Positions 53,370-64,000 of a stretch of DNA of 64,000 bases are shown piece by piece. Where the stretch lies: NCBI GenBank assembly GCA_037176725.1, contig JAZBRS010000026.1, positions 148,563,501 through 148,627,500 of the forward strand. The letters run 5' to 3'. The position numbers were made by a program, and so were the translations under genes. The DNA comes from Posidonia oceanica. Lineage: Eukaryota > Streptophyta > Magnoliopsida > Alismatales > Posidoniaceae. How positions within the stretch are numbered: the stretch's first letter is position 1; every line of letters starts with the position of its first letter. The notes beneath the pieces are model-generated. The model was not told where the DNA came from. It did no database searches and worked only from the letters and a program-made list of their open reading frames with translations.

Positions 53370-56300
53370 TGGCAGGCTTGGACCACTTGGAGCCCTCCTA
53401 GTGATTGCTGGACTCAAACCAAAACAAACCAAACCCTAACCCTCCTCTTTACCCTTCAAAACTAAGCGAACTTGACCTAAGCCTTTACCCCTCTTCCCAA
53501 GCTCAAAACCTGACCAAAATCCATAGGAAAACCCACCAACACCCACTTAGCAAACCTACCCAAGAACTTAGAAACTCTCAAACTTAGACCATTCCCAAAA
53601 ATCCTAGGAAACCTAGGCAAAACTCCCCTTTTTCTACACCTTAAAATCCTTCCAAAACCTTCTTAGAATCAAACCAAAACTTCAGAACCAACACCTCAAA
53701 CCCTAGACTGCCCACTCATCAATTTTCATCCCATTCCAAGACCTTTAAGACCTCCATTCACTCAAATTATCCTTTTCTCTCTCCAGGATTATCATTTTCT
53801 CTCTCCTCTCTCTCTCCTGATTATCATCTCTCTTTTCATCCCCTTCTTGCTCCTTCTCTAGTCTGGCTGTGGGCCCCCTTTGTGCTTCTATCCTTCCTCT
53901 ATCTTATTCCTATTTTTACTTTATTTTTAACACTTTCCCTAATTTTCAAAAAATCCTTTTCCTTCAACTCATCTCTTTTTCCTTTATTCTTCCTTTTTCC
54001 CTTCTCTTCTTCTTTCTCTTTTCCCCTTTCTTTCTTTTGCAAAAATCCATAAAAACCCCTAAAAATCTGTAAAATCCCAAAACATAAAAGAAACAGATCA
54101 GAACCCTAAGAAAAACAATTAAAAAACATTAAACAAGCAATTAAAAACCTGAACTTAACTAAATCAAGCTAAAAAGAAAACCAAGCATGTAAGCTAAAAA
54201 ATGCAAAACAAATCAAAAGAAAACACTGAAAAATCAAGAAAAAAACTAAAATAAAATCAAAACCAACCAAAAGTAAAAACCCTATCAAAAGAATTAAAAA
54301 ACAAACCCTAAAAAGAAGTAAAACAATTAAAACACCAAGATAAGTAATTAATGAAAGAAAAAAAGGTTTAACTTAACAAACATAAGAAAAACAATTTAAG
54401 AACTTAATTAAAGAGAAAATGAGGAACAATCAGAAGACTTAAAAGACACTTAATCAAACAAGAGAAACCTAATTAAAAAACATCAGGGAAAACTTAACAA
54501 AATAAAAAAATCAGAAACCTAATCCAAAAAGACTTAAGAAAAAAAAAACCTAAAAGACTAAAACCAAAAGCCCAAAACCCATCCTAATTAACCTAAAAAT
54601 AAATCCTAAAAATCCTAATTAACATCCTAAATGCTTAACAAGAAAAACACAATTAACAAAACAATTTAAAAGATTTAACAAACACTTTAATCAAATGAAA
54701 AATAAATTAAGAGCAAAACAAAACCTTAAAACCCTAATCAAGCCCAAGCACACTAATTAACCCGAAACAATCATTAAAAAACCTAATTAAAATCCTAACT
54801 CACAACACAACCTTTCTGGTATTTTTGCTTATTTTTAATCTATTTTTCCTAAATTTTATTTCCTTTCTTTTCCCTCTCTTTCTTTCTTTCTTCTCATTTT
54901 TCTTTTCTTCCTTTTCCTTGCTGGGCCCAATCCAGCCCGTCCACCTTCTTTCTTTTCTTTTTTTTCTTTTTCTTCTCTCCTTCGGCCCGCAGCCCGGCCT
55001 TCTCCACCCTTCTTCTTCCTTAATCTCCTGCGCTTCTGCAGCTTTTTCTCCCACGAGCGGCCAGCTACAGCCCTCCCTCCACCATTTAAAATTCGAAGCT
55101 TCCATCTCATCAGTCCACAGCAGCTCGCCGCTCCTCTCTTCTCTCAGCACCAATTCCGGGAGGCATTCAATGCCCGTCGTCTCGCCGGCACCCATCTCCT
55201 CAGCTGCAGTGCGACGCCGTTGAATTCAAAAAATCCCAGCGCACACCGGCAACTCCTCCTGATATAACCCTCCAGTCATCTCCTCCTTTTTTCGCCTTTG
55301 ATCATCCAGAGAGAGAGAAGGAGAGATCAGGGCTCATCAGTTAGTTATTAGCAAACCTGAGAGAGAAACCAGAGAGTATCAGTAGCATTCTCCCCACCTG
55401 AGCGACCTCCTTTCCTCTTCCTCTTCACCCTCCAATTCTAGAAAGGAGAGAGCAGGAAGAGAGAGCCTGAGGTAGTTCTTCGCATCCCGGAGAGAGAGCT
55501 GAAGTCCAGAGAGAATTCCCAAGCAAACAACTCCTTCTTCTCCCTCTGAATTCAGCAGTCTTTCCCCTTCTTTTTCCTCAGATACCAAGCCCATTCCGGC
55601 CCTCATTTCTCTCCCATTTCATCCTCCAAATTCACCCAGCACATCAGTACCTTTCCCCCTCCACTTCACGGCCATTCCACCACTAAAACACCCCCAGACC
55701 ACCTGAAACTCCACCCGTAAGCCAATTCAAGACCCACCTGCAATTGCCTTCACCACCGTCCACCACATCCTCCCAAACTCCACCCAGATAATCCCCTGAC
55801 CTCCACCTTCCCAAAGCACCTGACCTTCAGCCCTCTCCCTCACCACAGACCAAGATTTTCACTACAAACACCTATCACTCCCGCTGATCAGAAACCAGAC
55901 CAACCTCCAGTCTCTCTCCACACTCTCCAGAAACCCAATTTGACCCTCCGGAATCACTCCCCGAACCTCCAGCAGTCATCCAGAACCACCCGTCCAGTCT
56001 GACGAGCAGCAAAACAACCCCTCCGACCTCCGGTTACCACCTGTGAACCCAAAGTTGTCGAATCGCCGCGAGACCTCTGAAGCTTCTGTCCAACCGACTG
56101 GGAAGCGCCGGAAGAACATTCTGAAGCAGCTCCAGCCCTCGCGAGCAGCCGGCGACGCCCGCAGCGACCGGACGACTTCCACCGACGACTGCTGAAGCCA
56201 TCGACGTCGGGAGGACATCTCAGACGCGGAATCAGGTGAACTCAACTTCCCTTAGTCTTCTTTTTTTCCCGTGCTGCTTCTCCGCCCTTTAGAATAGCAT

Positions 56301-59237
56301 TTCCAGCCTTCCTGCTCCGAATCCGGCTCCGATCAGATCGTCTTCTCCGGCGAGCTCTTCCGGTCGTCACGTCGCTCCGGCCAGTAGAATGCGACTCCGG
56401 AGGTTGTCGCAGGACCGCACGAACCTCAAGAAGCTTCTCCAGCCCTCAGAACACAGCATCGCTGTGTCGATCGGCCGGACGAACCTTCTGAAGCTCTGTG
56501 GAACTCCGGTGACCGTTCCAGTCCGTTCCAGGCCGCGCTGTCCTCCGCCGATCACAGCCTAATCTCCGTCAGCGTCAGGAGCAGCTCCTCCGCCCACCCG
56601 CGCGTCTCCAGCAGCCCTGTGCCGGCAGTCGCGGGCGCTGGCAGCCTGCTGCTACAGTGCCCACTGCCGTCGGCTGTTTACTGTTTATTTATTTTTCCGT
56701 TTGTATAGTTTGCTAGTAAATATTGCATGTTTGGTCTAAGTTTTCTTATTTTTGCGTTCTGGTCCTTATATCATTTAATCTGCTGTCTTTTTTATTTAAA
56801 ACCATGCTAAATTACATTAAGTGTTTGTGTTTCTCTGTATTTGCCCTTCAGTCCTTTTACTGTGCATTCTAGTTGTAATTTTTTATGTTTTAGCCCCTCT
56901 GTTTTTAATTTTTGCATCCCGGTCCTGCAGTAGTTTATTTAATTTAAATGCATGAACTTTGCCTTATTATATTGCATTCCAGACCCCTGTCTTTTCTCAT
57001 TTTTGCACTTTCATCCTCTGCACTGTAGAACTTAGGTTTAAATTTTAATTTCTGCTTGTTGCAATGCATATTTGCCCCCCTGTTTTCTTATTTTTGCATG
57101 TAGGTCCATTTTAAATGGATAGTAACTGTTTTCCATGCATTTTGGCTTATTGCATTGCATTTTTAACCCTGTTTTTCCCAAAAATTGCACATCAGTCCTG
57201 TCTTCTGATTTCAGAGCATGTTTACCATATAAAATTGCATATTTGACCCCTGCATGATTCAAAAATTACACATAGGTCCTTGCATCCTTTAAAAATCATG
57301 TAAAAAGACTGTTTTGCCCCTAAAGTTGCATCTTAGCTCCTATGCTTACAAAATTGCATGTAGACCCTCCACTTGCATTCCCAGACTCCTCAGAACCCTG
57401 TTTTCTGGAAAATTTACACTTTAGACCCTAGTTTTTTTCCAAAATTACCCTCTGATCTCCATTTGTTTTCAAAACTTCTTCCAATGCATGCCCTCTTTTC
57501 AAAATAGCTTTCTGAACCCAATCTTTTGCAAAATAACCCTCTGCCCTCTCCTGTTTTCAAAACTCTCTCCTGTGGGCCCCATCCTTTTTTGAATATTTGC
57601 ATTTAGCCCCCTTCTCTTTTCAAAAATGGCATTTGAACCTCTGTTTTTCTAAAAATTCCCCTCTTGTCTTTTCTTGCATCTTGCATTCATTTAGCTTTGC
57701 ATTTTTAGCATCCCTTTGCACACACTAAGCACCTTTAGCTTCCCTTCACTTGGGAGGACCTTTTGCACATCCCTAGGACCTCCTGAACACTTAGATCTGT
57801 TCTTCTCTCCTGTTCTGGCCCATCTGCCTTGAAGCTGCGATATCTTCCAATCTGGCCGTTGGATCTTCTCAAATAAGCTACCCAGACGACCACAGCGAAG
57901 CGCTCTTCAGCATGGACCAAGCAGATCTCAGATCGGGCTCCCGGATTTCTAGGTATGTCCTCCTGAACCCCTGCATTGCATTCATTTGCATGCCATTTGC
58001 ATAGTTTTCCTCGTTTTCGATTTCTGTCTCTTTAAGCATGTAGAATAGGACCTCTTCTTCTTGTCTATCAACTCAGATCCCTGTTTCGCGTACTCTTGGG
58101 CGTTTTGTGTTGAGTTTTCCCTGGATTCACCACTTAATGTGACTTTCTTCCCCCTTTTCCACGATCCGATCGCATCGCGAGCTTTGGGCAGCATGCGAGA
58201 CACACCGTGGAACGGTTTAGCAGGAAATGGTTGCAAAGGAGTGGTAATCCCCCCGTTTGCTCACTCTCCCCTTTGTAGGTCTTCACACCTACTCTGTGTG
58301 GCCTCGAACAGTGCCTGTTCTCATACATGCGCTGTTTTGCTTCTCCTTTTATTGCTTCTAATCTTTTCCTTGCATTTGCATTCGCACAGCTTTTCCGAGG
58401 TTTTATCTCGCAGCTTTTGGCACCGTTTTGCGTGTCTGCTCTCGTTTTGGCACCATTTTGCGTGCCTGCTTTGTCTTTCGCGTCGTTTTGGGCGCTCGCC
58501 CTGTTTTTGGCACCGTTTTGCGTGCCGACCTTGTCTTTTTACACCGTTTTGCGTGCTTTCTTGTTTTTTGCCTCGTTTTGCGTGCTTTACGCCGTTTTCT
58601 CTTGCATGTCGATCGCATTGCATGGTTTTGCCGTTGTTTTGCTTTTTCGCTTGCATTTGCATATAGGGCTGTGATGCTTACTGCCTGGAGTTCTCACGAG
58701 CCAAGTTTTGCCCGATTCGGGACACAGACAGCGTAGCTGAGTACTTAGACAGCACGTTTACTTCCCTGCCCTGCATCTCTTCATTTAGAGCACCCCTTGA
58801 GCATTCATTTAGGCATTCATAGGCACATAGGCATTCAATCCTGCATTTCCCTGCGTATGCGAGCGTAAGCCTAGAAAGACCGATTCTCGGGCGTGTCGGG
58901 GGTGCCTAACACCTTCCCCGCACGTAACAGGAGTCCTTGCCCTGTCTTTTGGCCCGCAATGACCATACTGCCCTTATCCTAGGCTAGAGTCATCTCATTT
59001 GCATGTATTTGCATTTGTTTCCTTTGCATTGCTTTGCTTTGCATTTCTTGTTTGGTTTTGCGTGTTGATTCACGCATTTCCCTGGTTTTCCTTGTCTCCC
59101 GTTAATGGACATGGTGGCGACTCTGATTTGTCTTATCTTTCTCTTTTCTCCTCGATTTTAAGTGTTTTCGAGTCGAGCCTCTTCCTCAGATCCAATCGCT
59201 GCTAATAGCGAGCCTGATTCCGATCGGGATCGCTACA
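53354..59237 (+). repeat. Element B 3' LTR (5,884 bp)
   Basis: Nearly identical to 31528-37424, starting TGTTGACACC and ending CTACA before TSD ACGGG. Differences are scattered single bases and a few small indels. TATA box at 55263, candidate intron 57953-58278, GCACCGTTTTGCGTGCC repeat about 58415-58600. Confidence 0.96.
55263..55267 (+). promoter_or_regulatory. Element B 3' LTR TATA box
   Basis: TATAA in CTCCTGATATAACCCTCC, identical to the 5' copy. Confidence 0.45.
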
Positions 59238-59242
59238 ACGGG
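59238..59242 (+). repeat. Right target-site duplication of element B (ACGGG)
   Basis: Matches ACGGG at 31523-31527 and is followed by element D gag sequence. Confidence 0.95.
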
Positions 59243-61560
59243 TCCCCTGAGGTGCAGTATCAGCATCTGATGGAGACTGCCTAGAGACTACTATGCATGG
59301 CTCTCTCTCTTCACCCTTCCTTCACTCCCGTTGCTCCCGAGATTCCTCTGCAGCCTGCTCCCGCCTTTCAGGCTTTCTCGTTTGCACTCTCGCCTAGACC
59401 ATCGCTCCAGCTACTCACTGCTCCGGCGAATGGGGGCACAACTTCTGCCTCCTGCATTTGCACCACACACTGCACAACATCTACCTCCACCACCTGGTGG
59501 CCAGTCCTTCGGGCTGGTTGGAGCATAGTACCCCATAGGCCCGCTGCCCCCCACCATGCTAGTGCAACAACTGTTGCTCCCACACTCTGCATCACCCATT
59601 GCACAGCATGTTGGCTATCCCTACCCCATGCATCAGCAATTTCCTACCCCAGCATGCATCCCACCATACACTGCACCCACGCACGGATACGCCGTCCATC
59701 ACATCGTGCCACTAGGAGACATGATGGTGGATCCGGAGGAGCACCTCAGTGCGACCCTGCCGACGTATGTGGTCCCTACCCCTGCTGCCCCATCACCTTC
59801 GGCAGTCAATCCAGACCCCATCAATAATAGGATGGACGTTCTGGAGAAGGCACTACGTCTAGTGTAGGGTGCTGACCACCAGTCCTACCAATTCCGAGAC
59901 CTCTGTTACTTTCCAGAGGTAGTGCTCCCACTGAAATTCCGTATCCCAGATTTTGATAAATACAATGGTAGAGGCTGCCCCGTTGCCCATCTGAAGGCGT
60001 ACTACGGAGATCTCGCTTAGCTCCAAGCTGACGAGAGGTTGCTGATCCGCCTGTTCCAGAAGAGTCTAACCGGCCCGGCCCTCATGTGGTTCACCTCGCT
60101 TGACATGGCCGCCATCAAGACTTGGAACGACCTTAGCTAGGCGTTCATGGAGCAATACTCCTTCAACCTCAACCTGGTCCCAAAGCGCGTGGACCTAGTC
60201 GCAACCAAGCAGAATCTCAGCGAGCCATTTGGGGAGTACATCGGCCATTGGCGTGCCCTTGCCTCACAGGTTTGAGATGTACCCTCCGACGAGGAGTCCC
60301 TCGAGATCGTTATCAGAGGTGCACAGCCATCCACTTGGGCTCTGCTTAGCATCCAACCTGTCACAACCTTTGCAGCACTGATTCAAGCTGGCACCTGCGT
60401 AGAGAGTTCGCTATGAAGTAGCAACTTCCCTGCACTCTCTGTGTTTGCCAAGCAGGCCACCGTCAGCAACAACAACAGCAGCAGCAGCACCCCCAACAAC
60501 AACAATAGCAGTAGCAGCAGCAACCGTCCTAGGAAGAAGGATTCGCCGAAGGCCGCTGTTACATACGTCGACCCCTCGCCCGCGCCTGTTCATCTGGCAG
60601 TTCGGCCTCCCCTGAATCAGGTAGTGTACGCACCAGCACCTAGGGCACCCCCCACACCACAAATCACTACCACCGCCCAACCGGTCTATCCTGCCACATT
60701 GGTCCGGCGAGGGCAACACCAAGGGCAGATGCGACATTTCAGAGAGCGACGTCAATTCACCCTACTAGTGGAACCACTAAATGTCATCCTCCCCAAGGTT
60801 GTGCCATATCTGAGGTTCCCTGAGGTTCGCCCACCGCCAAATCCACTTCCGCATTGGCATAAGGCGAATCTTTTCTGCGACTTCCATTGAGCCATAGGGC
60901 ACTCGACGGATAGTTGCTTCACCTTGCAGGATGTTGTTTAGAACCTAATCGAATCGAGAATGATTACGATCCACACGCACGAGCAATCCACTTCTGTACC
61001 TCCATCAGCATCTGCTGCTGCATTAACATTAGCATCTCCCCATTCCAGCATCGTCCACCAGCCTCTACCGGAGCATTCCAACCCAGAAGGCGTAGGGACC
61101 TCGGGAATTCATTCTCTCTTCCCTTTTGGGCCTGCCATGTCTATGGTAGACCCCTCACAGCTTATTCATTACATCTTAGAGCCCTTTCCCTTCTCCCTTT
61201 ACCGTGTGGCAGTTGCTAGCTCCGAGTCGGGGATTCATATGATCCGACCGCGTGCCAGGCCGGAACGCTCCACCACGCGACCCACCATGCATCCTAAGGC
61301 TCAAGCCCCTGTTCGCCTTCTGGCTAGACCTCAGGCCCAAGACCCTGCCAGCCTTCTAGGTAGACCCCAGTTAGGACCCCCTGTCTGCCTACTAGCTAGG
61401 TCTCAACCAGGGCCCTCATCACCCTACCAGCAGCATCACCCATTCCCCCATCGCCCAGCAAATACCCCTGTAGCCCCTCTTGTGCTTGAAGCACATGCTC
61501 CTATGGTTATTGAACTAATCAGGGACACCCATTGCGTGCCCTATAACTACGCCATGGAAA
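59243..61560 (+). pseudogene. Element D gag, second part (decayed)
   Basis: It continues D gag after the element B insertion. The gag core at about 59950-60330 matches B (KYNGRGCPVAHLKAY, RLFQKSLTGPAL, EPFGEYIGHWRALAS). The Ser/Asn-rich stretch is at 60455-60525 and the zinc-knuckle remnant GHSTDSC near 60900-60920. Stops at 59282, 60018, 60138 and 60273 are TAG/TGA where B has CAG or CGA. There are also frameshifts near 59440-59560. From 60960 the frame is open into protease, showing that gag and protease share one frame in this family. Confidence 0.88.
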
Positions 61561-62602
61561 CATACGCGGAAGTCACGCGATCGGGGAGGGTCTACAAGCC
61601 TACGACACCAGTGTTTAGGCCTAGCTGTCCAGCACCCGCTCCACCTCCACCAGCAAGCCAACCCGCAGCACCTCCACCATCAGGCCAATCCCCTGTACCC
61701 ACCACAGCAGAGCCTGCTACTAAAGCCACTCCTTCTACCACTAGAAAGAGCCAACCCAAGGCTAACATCACCTCCCAGCTTAGGAAGGTTAGGGCAAACA
61801 TCTCCATTTGGGACCTCATACACACATCCTCTGAACACCGTGAGGCTTTTCTCTACGTGTTCCAAGCTGCCCATGTGTCCCAAACTATTGAGCCTGCAGC
61901 CCTGGAAACCATGGTAGGCGTGATCGTGGAGCCCCAGGTCATCTCTTTCACGAGCGATGTGCTGCCTCCGGTGGGGATTAATCACAACCAACCCCTGTTT
62001 GTCACGATACAATTCAAAAACTTCTACATTCCCCTTTCGCTGGTTGATAATGGTTCAGGCCTTCATGTCTCTCCCTTGCGTACAACAACCAAGCTCGAAT
62101 TCAAAGTCGAGGATATCACTCTAGTTATAAAGGGAATGATAGCTTTTGATAACTCCCACCATGACTCTATAGGGATTTTGATTATTCCTCTCACCATTGG
62201 CTCGATCGTATTCGATGTAGAATTCTACATTGTCGATTTGGAGCCCAATTTCAATCTTCTACTTGGGCACCTTGGCTACATAAGCATCAGGTCATCCCCT
62301 CGACCCTCCATCGCAGAATCAAATTCCACCGGGGCAACGATGACATTGTTGTCATGGCGGAAAATTTTGAGAAGGAGCGGATCGAGGTAGTTTCTCCCGT
62401 CTCTTCGCAGACTGTCCCCTTTGACCTTGAGCTTTCAAATGCCTTATACCACGTTAATCGGTCTGAGCCGGTTAACTTTATTCCTGATCTTGAACGTGTC
62501 AATTCCTTGGCCATTCATAGCAACGCCTTCCGGATGGTCGAAAACGTCTGTCACAGGTGGGGTTACGTCAAGGGAACACCGCTTGGGCGTTACGGCCAGT
62601 GA
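61561..62602 (+). pseudogene. Element D protease and G-patch-like region
   Basis: Same order as B: ISIWDLIHTSSEHREAF, LFVTIQFKNF, LVDNGSGLHV (Asp near 62044), FNLLLGH. A single C is missing near 62272 compared with B (CACCTTGG for CACCCTTGG), shifting the frame. MAENFEKERIEVV (62354) continues in the correct frame to WGYVKGTPLGRYGQ, where TGA at 62600 replaces GGG or GGA, inside the G-patch-like motif. Confidence 0.85.
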
Positions 62603-64000
62603 ATTGCTGAGCCGATTGTGGCAGAGGAGCAAAGAGATTCCGAGGGTCTCGGATACGATCTGCAGTCCAGCGAAGATAGACGCCTGCAGCCAAAGAATCA
62701 GAGGATGACCATCCATCGGGACCTCTCTAACTTTACCAGTGCAGGTACCCTTGGTTCGAGCAGCAGTTAAGCCCCAGCACAGCTGGTGCCGTGCCAGAGC
62801 TCTCTGCTACTGACGGAAGAGTGGGTATGCATTGAGGACTACTACTCGGATGAGGAGCAGTCTGGCATAGTGAGGGCAGCCTGGACCAGCAGTGAGGTAC
62901 AGCTTAGTGCGGCAGCATCCTGGTCAGTTTGTCTGACCCTCCCATCCACTGATACAGCAGCAAAATTAGCTGGTCCTATGGCAGGATTGACAGTCTGTCC
63001 TATTTCTACAGTTTCACTAGCATCACTAACAACCTCAGGCACTGTTAGGCAATCTGCCTGCGGCTGTAGTCGCATCAGCACAACTGTCACCCTTTCTGGC
63101 GGGTCAGTCAGTCAGTTTAGCCAGTAGCACGACTCGGCCCACTTTAGCAGCCACATCACCAACGATGCAAGTGGCTCCATCAGTCATACAGCCTCCTGCC
63201 TCAGGACATCAAGCCTTGTGGTGGGCCCCCATGGCATCTTCCGCCATGCAACCACCATCACTAGCAGATGCAGGCGTCTTGATGGCTGGTGCAGCCGCCT
63301 AGTCATCGGCCCTCCGGAGGAGCCCTTCTGCCTCCCCTCCAGCTGCAACAGTGACCTTGGCAGCACACCCACCAGCGGCACTACCGACCAACCTACTCAC
63401 ATCCTTGATTGCAGCGGCACCACAGTCAGCCATCCCCGGAGGCCAGCTACATATCCAGACAGTGCAGCCAACAACAGAGTAGGCGCCCCAGGCAGCAGTA
63501 CACCTAGCAGTCAGGCCAGAGCCAGAAGCCACCGTCGCCTACTACGTCGACTCATCCTCGGATGAGGAAGGAGGAGCGGCTACTGAGGCTAAAGTTGACT
63601 TTATGATGGGGGACTTGGAGCAACTGTTCCAAGAACAACTTGTGTCATTAGCAGAGGACATCACAGAGTATCAAGCAGTGAAGAAGGGGATAGCCATGGT
63701 TACAGACCGTCCCTGCAGAAAGACCATGCCTCTATCATGGTCCTAGAAGAAGATCTAGTAGCAGCAGTACCCACTAGACCAGATGAGCTAATCACTCTGC
63801 AGCCAGGGGGCGAGTCTAGATGGTTTGTGCAGCGCATGCTCCTCTCGGGTAGTGCAGCAAGCGGCAGTACACAGATCAACCGCTAGCTAGACATATTCCC
63901 TGCGAGCACATTAGAAAACGTGGAGGAGGAAATAGCAGCAACAGCACAGCAAGCACCCGCACAAGCAGCACAGCAAGCACCCATAGCACAGCAAGCACTC
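62603..64000 (+). pseudogene. Element D linker between protease and RT (cut by window edge)
   Basis: It aligns with the B linker (WVCIEDYYSDEEQSG at 62820 equals WVCVEDYYSDEEQSG at 42701; YYVDSSSDEEGG at 63540). It carries several stops and frameshifts. The last 100 bp are a GCACAGCAAGCACCC tandem repeat, the counterpart of the Ser/Ala/Glu repeat of B. RT lies beyond the window. Confidence 0.75.
63920..64000 (+). repeat. GCACAGCAAGCACCC coding repeat in element D linker
   Basis: At least four units of 15-27 bp reaching the window edge, in the position of the Ala/Glu/Gln-rich repeat of element B. Confidence 0.7.

Larger units (their letters stand above)
31528..59237 (+). mobile_element. Element B: complete 27.7-kb Tat/Ogre-like Ty3/gypsy retrotransposon
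   Basis: The LTRs at 31528-37424 and 53354-59237 both start TGTTGACACC and end CTACA, and are almost identical over 5.9 kb. A 5-bp TSD (ACGGG) flanks the element. PBS 37426-37443, gag-pro-pol 38744-47553 in one frame, an additional sense ORF 49031-50232, then minisatellites and a purine-rich tract before the 3' LTR. Dual RNase H places it in Tat. It is inserted in the gag of element D, a diverged member of the same family. Coding lesions (three nonsense codons, one frameshift and one Trp stop in pol; one frameshift in the extra ORF) make it non-autonomous now. Confidence 0.96.

Overview
This window is nuclear DNA of a seed plant (most likely an angiosperm with a large, repeat-rich genome). 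It is made almost entirely of very large LTR retrotransposons of the Ty3/gypsy Tat/Ogre lineage, nested in one another. I see no host gene, tRNA, rRNA or CRISPR array. The plant call rests on the Tat domain order (gag-protease-RT-RNase H-second archaeal-type RNase H-integrase), the giant LTRs, the tRNA-Arg-like primer sites and the plant-mobile-domain accessory genes. The species cannot be told from the sequence.

Four elements are present. Element D is the oldest. Its leader and gag start occupy 30403-31527, it resumes at 59243, and it runs off the right edge in the protease-RT linker. Element A (1-30402, left end outside the window) sits in D's leader. It has LTRs of about 3.6 kb, a primer site at 3014, gag, two tandem protease-like domains, a G-patch, a candidate 73-nt intron before RT, two RNase H domains and integrase. 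Between integrase and the 3' LTR it carries three antisense accessory genes, one with eight exons. Element C is a solo LTR (10372-16144) inside A's RT, with TSD TCAGC. Element B (31528-59237) is complete: 5.9-kb LTRs, TSD ACGGG, 27.7 kb in total, inserted into D's gag. B, C and D belong to one family; A belongs to another.

Layout: A 5' LTR 1-3010; leader 3031-4539; gag-pro-pro-G-patch 4540-9206; RT 9306-10371; solo LTR C; rest of pol 16150-18733; spacer 18734-20350; antisense genes 20351-26577; A 3' LTR about 26833-30402; D fragment 30403-31527; B 5' LTR 31528-37424; leader 37444-38743; gag-pro-pol 38744-47553; spacer; sense DUF7745-like gene 49031-50232; minisatellites 50545-52775; B 3' LTR 53354-59237; D gag and protease 59243-64000.

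All coding regions are decayed. Many nonsense codons are CAG/CGA/TGG changed to TAG/TGA, as expected from deamination of methylated cytosine at CG and CHG sites. Points most worth following are the duplicated protease in A; the antisense gene trio separated by clusters of palindromic AACGTT modules that also occur in A's LTRs and leader; the pro-RT intron whose removal restores frame; the inverse orientation of homologous accessory genes in A and B; and a hairpin spanning the PPT/3'-LTR junction of B.
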